Translations under genes and position numbers: made by a program
The notes under the pieces: generated by a model
The model's database searches: none
The model's input: only the letters and a program-made list of their open reading frames with translations
What the model was told of the DNA's origin: nothing
From: Deltaproteobacteria bacterium
GTDB lineage: Bacteria; Lernaellota; Lernaellaia; JACKCT01
Length of the DNA stretch: 64,000 bases
NCBI GenBank assembly: GCA_020633895.1
Contig: JACKCT010000005.1
Coordinates: forward strand, 124,001 to 188,000
Reading direction: 5' to 3'
In this document: piece by piece, positions 16,554 to 25,974 of the stretch
Position numbering within the stretch: the first letter of the stretch is position 1
Layout: each line of letters starts with the position of its first letter

Positions 16554-19500
16554 ATGAGCATCACCCGCCAGGCCATCGAGAAAAACCGCGTCACCATGGT
16601 CGCGCTCGCGCTGGTGCTGATCGCCGGCGTCATGTCGTATCTGCAAATGTCCCGCGCCCAGGATCCGGGCTTCATCATCCGCACCGCCACGGTCACGACC
16701 ATCTTTCCCGGCGCCAGCCCCGAGCGCGTCGAGATGCTCGTCACCGACAAGCTGGAAAAGGCGATCCAGGAAATTCCCGAGTTGGACTACGTCAAAAGCG
16801 AGTCCAAGACGAGCGTCTCCATCGTCTTCGTGAACATCAAGGAGAGCTACACCGACCTGCAGCCCATCTGGGACAAACTGCGTCGGAAGGTGGAAAAAGC
16901 GGCGGAAGAGCTGCCCGAGGACGTCATCGGTCCGACGGTCAACGACGAATTCGGCGACGTGTTCGGTGTCGTGATGACCGTGACCGGCGAGGGTTACAGC
17001 TTCGCCGAATTGCAGGACGTGGCCGAGGATGTCCGGGACGAAATCCTCCTGCTCGACAACGTCTCCAAGGTCGATCTTTACGGCACGCAGGAAGAGCGGA
17101 TTTTCGTCGAATACAACAACGCCCGCCTCTCCGAACTCGGCCTCTCGCCCGCCCAACTGCGGCAGATCCTGGAAAGCCGGAACATCATCATTCCCGGCGG
17201 CGAGATCACCTCCGGGGCCCGGCGCGTGGTGCTCGAACCCACGGGCAATTTCGAGTCGGTGGAGGACCTGCGCCGCAGCATTGTTTCGCTGCCGCCCCAG
17301 CCCGGATCGGCCGGTTCGGCCCCCGCCGTGGTCTATTTGGAAGACTTGGCGACGATCACCCGCGGCTACGTCGACCCGCCCGATTCCATCACCCGGTCCA
17401 GCGGCGTGCCGTGCATCGCGTTGGCGGTATCCATGCGGGAGGGCGGCAATATCATCACGCTGGGCGAGGGCGTTCGCGCGCTCAAGAAGCGCCTGGAAGC
17501 CTCGTACCCGATCGGCGTCGAATTCGATCTGGTCAATTTCCAGCCGGACCTGGTCAACGACCTGGTCAACGATTTCGTCGTCAATCTGCTGCAGTCGGTG
17601 GCCATCGTGGTGGCGGTGATGATCCTGAGCCTGGGCCTTCGCACCGGCGTGCTGGTGGCCAGCCTCATTCCCGCCACGATGCTGGCGAGCATGTTGTTCA
17701 TGTCGCTTTTCGACATCGGGTTGGACCAGGTATCGCTGGCGGCGCTGATTATCGCCCTGGGCATGCTGGTGGACAACGCGATCGTGATGTCCGAATCGAT
17801 CATGGTGCAAATGGGCGAAGGCAAGTCGCCGATGGACGCGGCCGTGGATTCGGCGAACGAGTTGCGCATCCCGCTGCTGACCTCGTCGTTGACCACGGCG
17901 GCGGCGTTTTTGCCGATCTATCTGGCCGAGTCGATGGTGGGCGAATACACCGTCTCGCTGTTCAAGGTCGTGACCATTGCGCTGTTGTGTTCCTGGGCGC
18001 TGTCGCTGACCATGATCCCCCTGCTGTGCTACCGATTTCTCAAGGTGCCTCCGGGGGCGGGCGAAAGCTTCGACACCAGGTTCTATCGCGGATATCGCAA
18101 GGCGCTGCTCTGGATGCTGCGCCGTCGGGCGGCCACCATCGTCATTTTGACGGTCGTCTTCGCCGTGAGCATGGTCGGATTCCGATTCATCCCGGCCATC
18201 TTCTTTCCCGAGGCCGAGACGCCCAAACTCACCGCCCAACTCGACCTGCCCATGGGCACGTCCATTCTGGAGACGGACCGGGTCGTCGGCGAGTTCGAGA
18301 AATTTCTGGCCACCTTCCGCCGCGTTCCCGATGCCCCCGACGACGAGGACGGCGTCCTGAACTGGGTGACGTACATCGGCGACGGCGGCCCCCGATTCTA
18401 CCAGGGCTACACCCCCGAACTGTCCAGCCCCGAATCGGCCACGCTGGTCATCAATGTCACCACGCGCCCCTACGCCGACGAGTTGGCCGCCAAACTCGAG
18501 GCGTTCGTCGCCGACGAATTCCCCGACCTGGAAGCGAAAATCCGCCCGCTGTCCAACGGTCCGCCGGTGGATCATCCGGTGGAGATCCGCGTCTCGGGCA
18601 AGGAGAACGACCGCCTGTTCGCGATCGTCGACCGGATCCAGGCCCACGTCGCCGAAACGGCCGGCACGCGCAACGTCAGCAACAACTGGGGCGCCAAGGC
18701 CAACAAGTTGCGGGTCAACATCGACGCCGAGCGCGCCCGTCTGGCCGGGGTGACGAACCAGGACGTCGCCGTTTCGCTCCAGACCATGCTCAGCGGCTTG
18801 GAGACCACCGAGTATCGGGAGGACGACAAGGTCATCCCCGTCATGATGCGTTCGGTGGCGGCGGATCGGGAAGACATCGGCAAGCTGGAGACGATGAGCG
18901 TCTACGCCCAATCCAGCGGCGCCAGCGTGCCGCTCAAGCAGGTGGCGGACATCGAGATCGCCTGGGAGGCCGCCAAGGTCATCCGACGCAATCGCCTGCG
19001 CACCGTCTCGGTGCAGGCCCAGCTCGACGAGGGCGTGACGGCTTCGCAGATTGTCGCCGAGCTTCGGCCGTGGCTCGAGGAGCAAAAGGCGTCCTGGCCG
19101 ATCGGGTACAAATTCGAATTCGGCGGCGAGGTGGAGACATCCGGCGAGGCCAACGAGTCCATCGCCGAGCAGTTGCCCGTCGCGGCGCTCATCATTGTCC
19201 TCCTGCTGGTCACGCAGTTCAATTCGCTGCGCCGTCCGACGATCATCCTGATGACGATCCCCATGGGCATGATCGGCGTGATCGCCGGGTTGCTGATCTG
19301 CCGCTCCTATTTCGGCTTCATGACCCTGCTGGGCATCATTTCCCTGGCGGGCATCGTCATCAACAACGCCATTGTGCTCCTGGACCGCATCAAGCTGGAG
19401 ATCGAGGACAACGGGTTGTCCGCCCAGCAGGCCATCGTCGAATCCGGCCAGCGGCGCATGCGTCCGATTCTGCTGACGACCTGCACCACGGTTTTCGGCC

Positions 19501-19664
19501 TGGTGCCCCTGTGGCTGGGCGGCGGCGTGATGTGGGAGCCCATGGCGATCGCCATCATCTTCGGCCTGATGTTCTCCACCGTCCTGACGCTGGGCATCGT
19601 GCCGGTGCTGTACGCGATCTTCTTTCGCGTGGACTTTTCCGGGTACGAGCATACCGAGTCGTAG
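16554..19664 (+). CDS. RND-family inner-membrane efflux transporter (AcrB/HAE-type)
   Basis: A 1,036-residue proton-driven RND pump of normal length for the family. It has an N-terminal helix, a large periplasmic loop with porter segments (RTATVTTIFPGASPERVEML), a central helix bundle with ALIIALGMLVDNAIVMSES (the TM4 region carrying the proton-relay Asp), then a second periplasmic loop and helix bundle (LLGIISLAGIVINNAIVLLD). MSRAQDPGF near the N-terminus is common in the divergent envelope-associated HAE branch. It works with the adaptor and fused channel upstream to expel amphiphilic compounds across both membranes. The substrate cannot be predicted. Confidence 0.95.
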   Translation: MSITRQAIEKNRVTMVALALVLIAGVMSYLQMSRAQDPGFIIRTATVTTIFPGASPERVEMLVTDKLEKAIQEIPELDYVKSESKTSVSIVFVNIKESYTDLQPIWDKLRRKVEKAAEELPEDVIGPTVNDEFGDVFGVVMTVTGEGYSFAELQDVAEDVRDEILLLDNVSKVDLYGTQEERIFVEYNNARLSELGLSPAQLRQILESRNIIIPGGEITSGARRVVLEPTGNFESVEDLRRSIVSLPPQPGSAGSAPAVVYLEDLATITRGYVDPPDSITRSSGVPCIALAVSMREGGNIITLGEGVRALKKRLEASYPIGVEFDLVNFQPDLVNDLVNDFVVNLLQSVAIVVAVMILSLGLRTGVLVASLIPATMLASMLFMSLFDIGLDQVSLAALIIALGMLVDNAIVMSESIMVQMGEGKSPMDAAVDSANELRIPLLTSSLTTAAAFLPIYLAESMVGEYTVSLFKVVTIALLCSWALSLTMIPLLCYRFLKVPPGAGESFDTRFYRGYRKALLWMLRRRAATIVILTVVFAVSMVGFRFIPAIFFPEAETPKLTAQLDLPMGTSILETDRVVGEFEKFLATFRRVPDAPDDEDGVLNWVTYIGDGGPRFYQGYTPELSSPESATLVINVTTRPYADELAAKLEAFVADEFPDLEAKIRPLSNGPPVDHPVEIRVSGKENDRLFAIVDRIQAHVAETAGTRNVSNNWGAKANKLRVNIDAERARLAGVTNQDVAVSLQTMLSGLETTEYREDDKVIPVMMRSVAADREDIGKLETMSVYAQSSGASVPLKQVADIEIAWEAAKVIRRNRLRTVSVQAQLDEGVTASQIVAELRPWLEEQKASWPIGYKFEFGGEVETSGEANESIAEQLPVAALIIVLLLVTQFNSLRRPTIILMTIPMGMIGVIAGLLICRSYFGFMTLLGIISLAGIVINNAIVLLDRIKLEIEDNGLSAQQAIVESGQRRMRPILLTTCTTVFGLVPLWLGGGVMWEPMAIAIIFGLMFSTVLTLGIVPVLYAIFFRVDFSGYEHTES

Positions 19665-19752
19665 GCCGGTCGGGGTCGCCGCCCTTCGGTTGACATGGTG
19701 CGTTATCGGGGCCTAGGCTGAATTTTGCCTTTGACGTGAATCCGGGAGAAAT

Positions 19753-21318
19753 ATGGCTCTTTCCTTGCCGGCGCCGGCGGCCCGGGAGGTCGTGGATCAA
19801 CTGGCCGCGATTGTGGGGCCGGAGCAGGTTTCGGTCGCGCCGATCGACCGCCTGACCTACGCCCGGGACATGTACACCGTCGCCATCATCAAGCACGCCG
19901 AAGGCAAGCTCGAACACTTCCCCCATGTGATTGTCTGGCCCGCGAACGAGGACGAACTGATCCGCGTCGTCAAGCTCGCGCCGGATCTGGGCCTGCCGGT
20001 CATCCCCTTCGGCGCCGGGTCGGGCGTTTGCGGCGGCACCTTGCCCATCCACGGCGGCATCATGCTCGACGTCAAGCGCCTGGGGCGCATCGTGGAGATC
20101 AACGACGACGACCTGACCGTCACCGCCCAGGCCGGCATCAACGGCCAGGTGTTGGAGATGGAGCTCAACCGCCACGGATACACCTTGGGCCACTTCCCGA
20201 GCAGCATCCATTGCTCCACCCTGGGCGGGTGGGTCGCCGCGAGAAGCGCCGGGCAGCTTTCCAGCAAATACGGCAAGATCGAGGACATGCTCATCGCGCT
20301 GCGTTGGGTGTGTCCGGACGGGCGGGTGTACAGTTCGCCGATCGTGCCCGGTCGTTCCACCGGTCCGGATTTCGACCAGATCCTCACCGGCTCGGAAGGC
20401 ACCCTGGGCGTCTGCACCGAGGCGACGCTGCGCATCTGCCCCTATCCGGCCGATCGGCGCTTCGTGGCCTTCACCTTTCCCGACGTGCCCACCGCCACCG
20501 AGGCCATGCGCATGATGCTGCGCAACGACCTGCGTCCGGCGGCCATGCGCCTGTATGACGCCCTGGACACCATGCTGGTGGGCACCAGCGGTTCCACCGA
20601 ACACACGCAGGGCAAGAGCCTGGGCGACCTTTTGCAAATCGAGCAGATCGGCAATCGGGTGCGCACCTTGGCGCCCGATCTTTTCCGCAAGGCCCAGCGC
20701 TTCGTCGCCGGCAACGCCCAGATCGCCAACCAGCTCGAATTGCTGGCCAAGGAAGGATGCATGCTCATCCTCATGTTCGAGGGCGAGCGGGAACTGACCG
20801 ACTATGAATTCGAAGCGGCGGTGATGATCTGCGAGCGCCTGGGCGGCACCAACAAGGGGCCCAAGCCCGCGATTCGCTGGTTCGAAAACCGCCACCACGT
20901 CAGCTACAAGATGAGCAAGGTCTACTACAACGGCGCCTTCGTCGACACGATTGAGGTGGCGACCACCTGGACGCGGCTGATCGACCTTTACGACGCCGTC
21001 TGCGCCGCGCTCAAGCCCCATGCGTTTTTGATGGCCCACTTCTCCCACGCCTATCCGGACGGCTGCTCGATCTATTTCACCTTCGTGACCTCCGCGGCGG
21101 ACGCGGACGAGGCGGCGACCAAACACGCGTTCATCTGGTCGCTGGCGATGAAGGCGGCCGGGGGCGTGGGCGCGACCTTGAGCCATCATCACGGCATCGG
21201 CCTGTCCAAGGCCCAGTACATGCGCGACGAGCACGGCGACATGATGCGCGTTTATCGGGACATCAAGACCGTCATGGACGACGCCCACCGCTTCAACCCG
21301 GGGAAGATGGGACTGTGA
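19753..21318 (+). CDS. FAD-linked oxidoreductase, alkyl-DHAP synthase / glycolate-oxidase (GlcD) type
   Basis: A 521-residue flavoprotein of the PCMH/VAO fold. FAD-binding blocks are PFGAGSGVCGGTLPIHGGIM, GHFPSSIHCSTLGGWVAARSAG and TGSEGTLGVCTEATLRI. The C-terminal SHHHGIGLSK carries the His-His-His run (478-480), a feature of alkyl-dihydroxyacetonephosphate synthases that is also seen in related bacterial oxidases. GGGAG precedes the ATG. The next gene is a paralogue coupled by a GTGA overlap, and a CCG-type Fe-S protein follows. That arrangement recalls the GlcDEF and D-lactate dehydrogenase systems, in which electrons pass from FAD to Fe-S and then to the respiratory chain. Either an ether-lipid enzyme or a 2-hydroxyacid dehydrogenase is possible. 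Confidence 0.85.
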   Translation: MALSLPAPAAREVVDQLAAIVGPEQVSVAPIDRLTYARDMYTVAIIKHAEGKLEHFPHVIVWPANEDELIRVVKLAPDLGLPVIPFGAGSGVCGGTLPIHGGIMLDVKRLGRIVEINDDDLTVTAQAGINGQVLEMELNRHGYTLGHFPSSIHCSTLGGWVAARSAGQLSSKYGKIEDMLIALRWVCPDGRVYSSPIVPGRSTGPDFDQILTGSEGTLGVCTEATLRICPYPADRRFVAFTFPDVPTATEAMRMMLRNDLRPAAMRLYDALDTMLVGTSGSTEHTQGKSLGDLLQIEQIGNRVRTLAPDLFRKAQRFVAGNAQIANQLELLAKEGCMLILMFEGERELTDYEFEAAVMICERLGGTNKGPKPAIRWFENRHHVSYKMSKVYYNGAFVDTIEVATTWTRLIDLYDAVCAALKPHAFLMAHFSHAYPDGCSIYFTFVTSAADADEAATKHAFIWSLAMKAAGGVGATLSHHHGIGLSKAQYMRDEHGDMMRVYRDIKTVMDDAHRFNPGKMGL

Positions 21319-22739
21319 GCGCTTCGACGTTGACCGCCGCCCGCCGACGGGAGTTGGAGGAGATCTTCGGCGCGGATCGCGTGGAGGATACGCCGATCAC
21401 CCGGCGGCTCTATTCCCAGGATTTGACGGCCCTGTCGCTGGTCGACCGGAGGCACTCGGCGGACGAGGCCCTACCCGACGCAGTCGTCTGGCCCGAGACG
21501 GTGCATGAAGTCAGCCGCCTTTTGCGTTGGGCGAGTGAAGGCAAAGTTCCGGTGGTGACGTACGGCGGCGGGACGAGTCTGCGAGCCGCGACGATGCCGT
21601 CGACCGGGGCGATCGTGTGCGACATGAAACGCATGAAGCGCGTCACCCGCATGGACGAGAATTCCATGATCGTCACCGCCGAGGCGGGTATCCTGGGCGA
21701 GGCGTTGCAGCACGAACTGCGCCTGGTCGGTTTGACGCTGGGCCATTTCCCGCCCGCGTTCTACGGCTCGACCCTGGGCGGCTTTTTGGCGACGCGCAGC
21801 GCCGGGTCCCTGTCCACGCGCTACGGCCCCATTGAAGATATGGTCATCAGCCTGCAGGCGGTGCTGCCCGACGGGTCCATCGTCAAGACGCGCACCGCGC
21901 CGCGCTCGGCCACCGGGCCGGATTTCAACCACGTCTTCCTGGGCAGCCAGGGGACGCTGGGCATCATCACCCGGGCGAGCCTGCGTTGCCGCATGGCCCC
22001 GGCGACGCGCACCTTTGCCGCCTACAAATTCGCCGACTGGAACGACGGCGTCACCGCCATGCGCCTGATGATGCGCAAGGGCCTGCTGCCGGCGGCGGTG
22101 CGTTACAGCGATCCGCCGGAAACGGCGCGAACCTTCGCCCGCATGGAGGACGAACCGGACGGCAACGTGCTGGTGCTGGTCTTCGAGGGCCACGACCGGC
22201 GCGCCTTGCTGGAGGCGTCCATCGCCGCCGAAATCGCGCTGTCCTGTCACTGCACCCAACTGGGCGAAGAGGCGGCGCGCCATTGGTTCGACCATCGCTT
22301 CGCCGAGGCCTATCGCCGCTCGCCGGTGCTGGCCGAGGACGGCGCCTACATGGAGGTCATCGACACGGCCGCCACATGGAGCCGTCTGCCGACACTGATC
22401 GCGTCGCTGCGGGACGCCCTGGCGGGGGAGGGACGGCAGGTGAGTCTCTACGTCGCCAACGCGTCCTCGGTCGGCGCGTCCGTGTGCCTGACCGTGCAGG
22501 GGCACACTCCGGCCGGCGAGGAAGGCAAGACGCTCCAAGCCATCTGGACGGCGGCGTTGTCGACCATTCGCCAAGGCGGCGGCACCGTGTCCTATCGACA
22601 AGGCATCGGTCCGTGGCAGATTGACGCTCTGAAAGAAGAACTGGGTGTCGGCTACGACCTGCTGCGGGACATGAAACGACAAATCGACCCGAACGGCATC
22701 ATGAACCCCGGCGCGTTCGGCTTTGATCGGACGAGCTAG
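21315..22739 (+). CDS. FAD-linked oxidoreductase, diverged paralogue lacking the HHH motif
   Basis: A 474-residue paralogue of the preceding gene, starting at GTG 21315 inside the previous stop (GTGA). FAD-binding blocks are kept: TYGGGTSLRAATMPSTGAIV, GHFPPAFYGSTLGGFLATRS and LGSQGTLGIITRASLRC. At the position of the partner's SHHHGIG this protein reads SYRQGIG, so the histidine triplet is lost. The catalytic step attributed to those histidines in alkyl-DHAP synthase is therefore unlikely here. It may be a GlcE-like structural or electron-transfer partner of the first subunit (inference). The tight spacing supports a heteromeric complex. Confidence 0.85.
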   Translation: MSASTLTAARRRELEEIFGADRVEDTPITRRLYSQDLTALSLVDRRHSADEALPDAVVWPETVHEVSRLLRWASEGKVPVVTYGGGTSLRAATMPSTGAIVCDMKRMKRVTRMDENSMIVTAEAGILGEALQHELRLVGLTLGHFPPAFYGSTLGGFLATRSAGSLSTRYGPIEDMVISLQAVLPDGSIVKTRTAPRSATGPDFNHVFLGSQGTLGIITRASLRCRMAPATRTFAAYKFADWNDGVTAMRLMMRKGLLPAAVRYSDPPETARTFARMEDEPDGNVLVLVFEGHDRRALLEASIAAEIALSCHCTQLGEEAARHWFDHRFAEAYRRSPVLAEDGAYMEVIDTAATWSRLPTLIASLRDALAGEGRQVSLYVANASSVGASVCLTVQGHTPAGEEGKTLQAIWTAALSTIRQGGGTVSYRQGIGPWQIDALKEELGVGYDLLRDMKRQIDPNGIMNPGAFGFDRTS

Positions 22740-22780
22740 CCGCGCATGTTCACGACGAGCCCCAGATTGCGAGGCCCCCG

Positions 22781-23896
22781 ATGAAACCCGTGCTCAACCA
22801 GCATTTCAAGTCCATCGAATTCTGCACCTACTGTCCCAAGATGTGCCGGTTCGCCTGCCCTGTCGCCGAGGTGACAGGCCACGAGGCCGACACGCCCTGG
22901 GGCCGTCAGACGCTGATGCATCTGGTGCGCGAGGGCCATATGGACTTCGACGCGGACGTGGCCGCCGCGATCTACCGCTGCGCCACCTGCTCCCTATGCA
23001 CCGAATACTGCGACCACAACAACAAGCCCTACGAAGTCATGCTCGACATGCGGGCCGAGGCGGTCAAGGAAGGCATTGAGCCCTCCGAGGTGGAGGAATT
23101 CCGCCAGTTCTATTCCCAGCACAACAACTCCTACGGCGACAACCTGCAGGCACGCATCAAAACGCTGTTGCCCGAGATCTATTTCGCCAAATCCTCCCAG
23201 GTCATCTTCGTGCCCAGCGGCAGCCACATCGTGCACAATCCGTCGGTCATCCAGGACACCTTCAAAATCTTCGAGGCCATGGAGATCGACCATGTGAGCT
23301 GCCATGTGGGCGAGGTGATGGACACGGGCGCCCACCTGCGCGAGCTGGGACTCATGGAGCAATATCACGCCAACGCGAAAAAACTCTCCGAGGCGCTGGC
23401 GGGATACAAGACGATCGTTTCGGGAAGCCCGACGGTGGTCTACGAGTTGAAGGTGATGTACCCGAAATTCGGTTACGAACTCACGCCGAAGATCTACCAC
23501 GTCAGCGAATTCCTCTGGCCGTTCGTGCGCCAGGGGCGGCTCAAGGTGCGTCGGCGCTTGACGCAGAAGGCGATCTACCACGACTCCTGCCGCCTGGGCC
23601 GGGATCTGGGCGTGTACGATCCGCCGAGGGACATCCTGCGCGAGGTGCTGGCCGAGCCGCCCGCCGAATTCGCCCGCAACCGGGAGAAATCCGAGTGCTG
23701 CGGCGGACAGGGCGCGTTTCCTTGGATCGACCAGGACGCGTCCATCCAGATCGCCCAACGCCGCCTGGGCGAAGTCTACGAATCGGAAAAGCGCCTATTG
23801 GTCACCGCCTGCCCCATGTGCGAGCGCCAGTTCCGCCTGGCCGACGAAAAGTTGGACGTGGTGGACCTGGTCAGCGTCGTCGCGCGGGTGGTGTAG
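22781..23896 (+). CDS. (Fe-S)-binding CCG-domain protein, GlcF/GlpC-like
   Basis: A 371-residue electron-transfer subunit. Two [4Fe-4S] ferredoxin-type sites are seen: C15-x2-C18-x3-C22-x3-C26-P and C67-x2-C70-x2-C73-x3-C77. The C-terminal half has a cysteine-rich CCG domain, with HDSCRLGRDLG, SECCGGQGAF and TACPMCERQF, as in HdrB, GlcF and LutA. It follows the two flavoproteins by 41 bases and would take electrons from them. There is no membrane anchor, so the final acceptor (quinone or a soluble carrier) is unclear. Confidence 0.9.
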   Translation: MKPVLNQHFKSIEFCTYCPKMCRFACPVAEVTGHEADTPWGRQTLMHLVREGHMDFDADVAAAIYRCATCSLCTEYCDHNNKPYEVMLDMRAEAVKEGIEPSEVEEFRQFYSQHNNSYGDNLQARIKTLLPEIYFAKSSQVIFVPSGSHIVHNPSVIQDTFKIFEAMEIDHVSCHVGEVMDTGAHLRELGLMEQYHANAKKLSEALAGYKTIVSGSPTVVYELKVMYPKFGYELTPKIYHVSEFLWPFVRQGRLKVRRRLTQKAIYHDSCRLGRDLGVYDPPRDILREVLAEPPAEFARNREKSECCGGQGAFPWIDQDASIQIAQRRLGEVYESEKRLLVTACPMCERQFRLADEKLDVVDLVSVVARVV

Positions 23897-23941
23897 GCGA
23901 GGCGCGAAGAAGTGGCCCGATCTGGGCCGCGCACAGAGTTC

Positions 23942-24250
23942 CAATCAGAGCCCCGAACGGTCGTGAGGGGTTAAACTCGAATGTTAATCGCAACGATCCC
24001 GCCGAATCAGAGCCCCAAGCGTCAGCGCGGGGTCGTCGAGCGTGTTGGTTCATCGAACGATCTGGACCGCTTGCTGACGCGCGCGGCTCTGACAGGTCGT
24101 GGCGATTTGCGAATGACGAATCGTTTGCGTCAGAGCCCCGACCTGTAGGGAGGGGTCTGGTCCAACCTGGCACGAGCAAAACGTTGTTTGACGCATCGGA
24201 TGTGGCGTGACAGAGCGTAACAAATCGCTTACTACCGTGCGCGGCTCTGA
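23942..24250. repeat. Intergenic repeat cluster with an intact 121-bp element
   Basis: A leading module (TCAGAGCCCCGAACGGTCGT) and a type with CAGAGCCCCAAGCGTCAGCG ... GACGCGCGCGGCTCTGAC are followed by a complete element at 24130-24250. This runs from TCAGAGCCCCGACCTGTAGG to ACCGTGCGCGGCTCTGA, exactly 121 bases, as at 25.5 kb. It fills the gap between convergent genes. Confidence 0.85.
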
Positions 24251-24280
24251 AACGGCCGTCGATCCGCCGCGACGACGCGG

Positions 24281-25231
24281 CTACATCCCCGGTCGGGTGT
24301 ATCGAATGCGGTTGGCGCGGAAGGTCAGGCCGATGCGGGCGGACCAGTCGTTTTCCAGGTTGAAGGATTCGATCTCGTCGTTGCCGCTGTCGTAAAATTC
24401 GAAACGGCGGGCGACCACGCGGCCGGCGGTGAGATTGAGCCAGAGCTTTTGCGTCAGGCGGATGTGGACGTCCGGGCCGCCGTAGATGGACGAGTAACGC
24501 AAAAAGCCCGAGTCAAAGGTGTCCGGGTCTTCGGAGAGGCGAAACGTCTGCCCCGACACTTCCAGCCGTCCGCCGACTTCGATCCACGAATTCATCCAAT
24601 ATCCCGTCACGCGCTGGGGCAGCAGGACGTCGAAGTAGACGTCGTCCCGATCGGTCCAGAAGAACTTGAGGGCCGGGAGGAACAGCGGTTCGCCGAACAG
24701 GTCCGAGTACATCCCGCCCGCGCCGACGATGGTGTCGTAGTTGGGGTGCCACTGGACGAGCGCGTAGGCGAGCAATCCCACGTCCTCGCCCGAGATGTCG
24801 GCGAAATCCGAATACAGCCCCGGCGCCGCCAGCGCCAGCGCCGACCAATGCTCCGCAAAGTGGTAATTGACCATGGACTGGACTTGCAACTTGTGGAAGT
24901 CGGTGGGCAGGTCGTCCTCGGGCAGGAATCCGGTCGCGTCGTCCCAGTTTTTGTAGCGGGCGTGGGTGAGGCTGTAGGCGACGCCGTTGGCCCAGATCGC
25001 GCCGTTTTCGAAGAGGATCGGATAGACGAGGGACGTGTTCAGGGTGGACGTCTGGATCTCCAGATGCTCCTGATTAGCGCCTTCCGGGTCCTGAATCGGC
25101 GAGGGCGGATCGTACTCGTATTCCAGCTCGAAGATATCAACCGGCGCCTGGGCGTGGGCGACGCGAGGCGCAAGGACCACGAGCAGCAACGCGCCGAATG
25201 CGATCAGAAATCGGCAGATTTTTCCATGCAT
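24281..25231 (-). CDS. Outer-membrane beta-barrel protein (DUF6268-like)
   Basis: A 316-residue exported protein: signal peptide with cleavage near AHA-QA (residues about 26-28), no lipobox. The mature part has alternating hydrophobic strands and aromatic girdle residues (VYFDVLLPQRVTGYWMNSWIEVGGRLEV, LRYSSIYGGPDVHIRLTQKLWLNLTAGRVV), the pattern of an outer-membrane barrel of about 12 strands. Overall form and motifs recall the DUF6268 group of bacterial outer-membrane proteins. It ends RYTRPGM rather than in the common terminal Phe. The function is unknown. It is transcribed alone between two repeat clusters. Confidence 0.7.
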   Translation of the reverse strand: MHGKICRFLIAFGALLLVVLAPRVAHAQAPVDIFELEYEYDPPSPIQDPEGANQEHLEIQTSTLNTSLVYPILFENGAIWANGVAYSLTHARYKNWDDATGFLPEDDLPTDFHKLQVQSMVNYHFAEHWSALALAAPGLYSDFADISGEDVGLLAYALVQWHPNYDTIVGAGGMYSDLFGEPLFLPALKFFWTDRDDVYFDVLLPQRVTGYWMNSWIEVGGRLEVSGQTFRLSEDPDTFDSGFLRYSSIYGGPDVHIRLTQKLWLNLTAGRVVARRFEFYDSGNDEIESFNLENDWSARIGLTFRANRIRYTRPGM

Positions 25232-25304
25232 GGAGGCAATCTAGCACCGATGGGCGGGTCTGCCCACGGCGGGGGGTTTGGCCCCGGCGCACGAGCGCCC
25301 GCAA

Positions 25305-25932
25305 AATCAGAGCCCCGAACGGTCGTGAGGGGTCAAATTCGAATGTTGTTTTAGGCGACTTCGTCGAATCAGAGCCCCAAGCGTCAGCGCGGGGTTGTCG
25401 AGCGGTTCGACTCAGCGGACGCTTTGGACCGCTTGCTACCGTGCGCGGCTCTGACAGGTCGTAGTGGTTTGCGGAAAACGAACCGTTTGCGTCAGAGCCC
25501 CGACCTGTAGGGAGGGGTCTGGTCCAACTTGGCACGTCACGATCGTTGATTGGAGCATCGAATGTGGCGTGCGGAGACGAGCCAGACCGCTTACTACCGT
25601 GCGCGGCTCTGACAGATCGTAGTGCTTTGCGGAAAACGAACCGATTGCGTCAGAGCCCCGACCTGTAGGGAGGGGTCTGGTCCAACTTGGCACGTCACGA
25701 TCGTTGTTTGACGCATCGAATGTGGCGTGCGGAGACGAACCAGACCGCTTACTACCGTGCGCGGCTCTGACAGATCGTAGTGGTTTGCGGAAAACGAACC
25801 GATTGCGTCAGAGCCCCGACCTGTAGGGAGGGGTCTGGTCCAACTTGGCACGTCACGATCGTTGTTTGACGCATCGAATGTGGCGTGCGGGGACGAACCA
25901 GACCGCTTACTACCGTGCGCGGCTCTGACATC
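25305..25932. repeat. Largest intergenic repeat cluster, filling the gap before the TonB receptor gene
   Basis: The gap of about 740 bases between 25232 and 25974 is almost wholly repeats. It starts with the leading module TCAGAGCCCCGAACGGTCGT (25305), followed by an 85-bp type (CAGAGCCCCAAGCGTCAGCG ... CGGCTCTGAC). Three copies of the 121-bp element come next. Short reading frames within it encode only recurrent repeat translations and are not genes. Confidence 0.9.
25492..25930. repeat. Exact-period tandem of three 121-bp elements (158-bp unit)
   Basis: TCAGAGCCCCGACCTGTAGG recurs at 25492, 25650 and 25808, both steps being 158 bases. Each unit has the 121-base element, ending in GTGCGCGGCTCTGA, and a 37-base spacer (starting CAGATCGTAGTG). 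The copies differ at only a few positions. The third unit lacks its spacer. Confidence 0.9.
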
Positions 25933-25974
25933 GCAGGGCATCGGTCCCGAATGCCGCTCTCATATGGCGCGCGG

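Noticed and set aside
15180-19652. A 1,490-residue minus-strand open frame opposite the RND efflux genes
   Set aside because: It is antisense to three well-supported plus-strand genes, is unusually rich in His, Gly, Asp and Arg, and has no family motif. Long antisense frames are common in high-GC DNA.
25492-25930. A CRISPR array, because of regularly spaced repeats
   Set aside because: The 158-bp units are near-identical throughout, including the spacer parts. There are only three, the repeat is far too long, and there are no cas genes.
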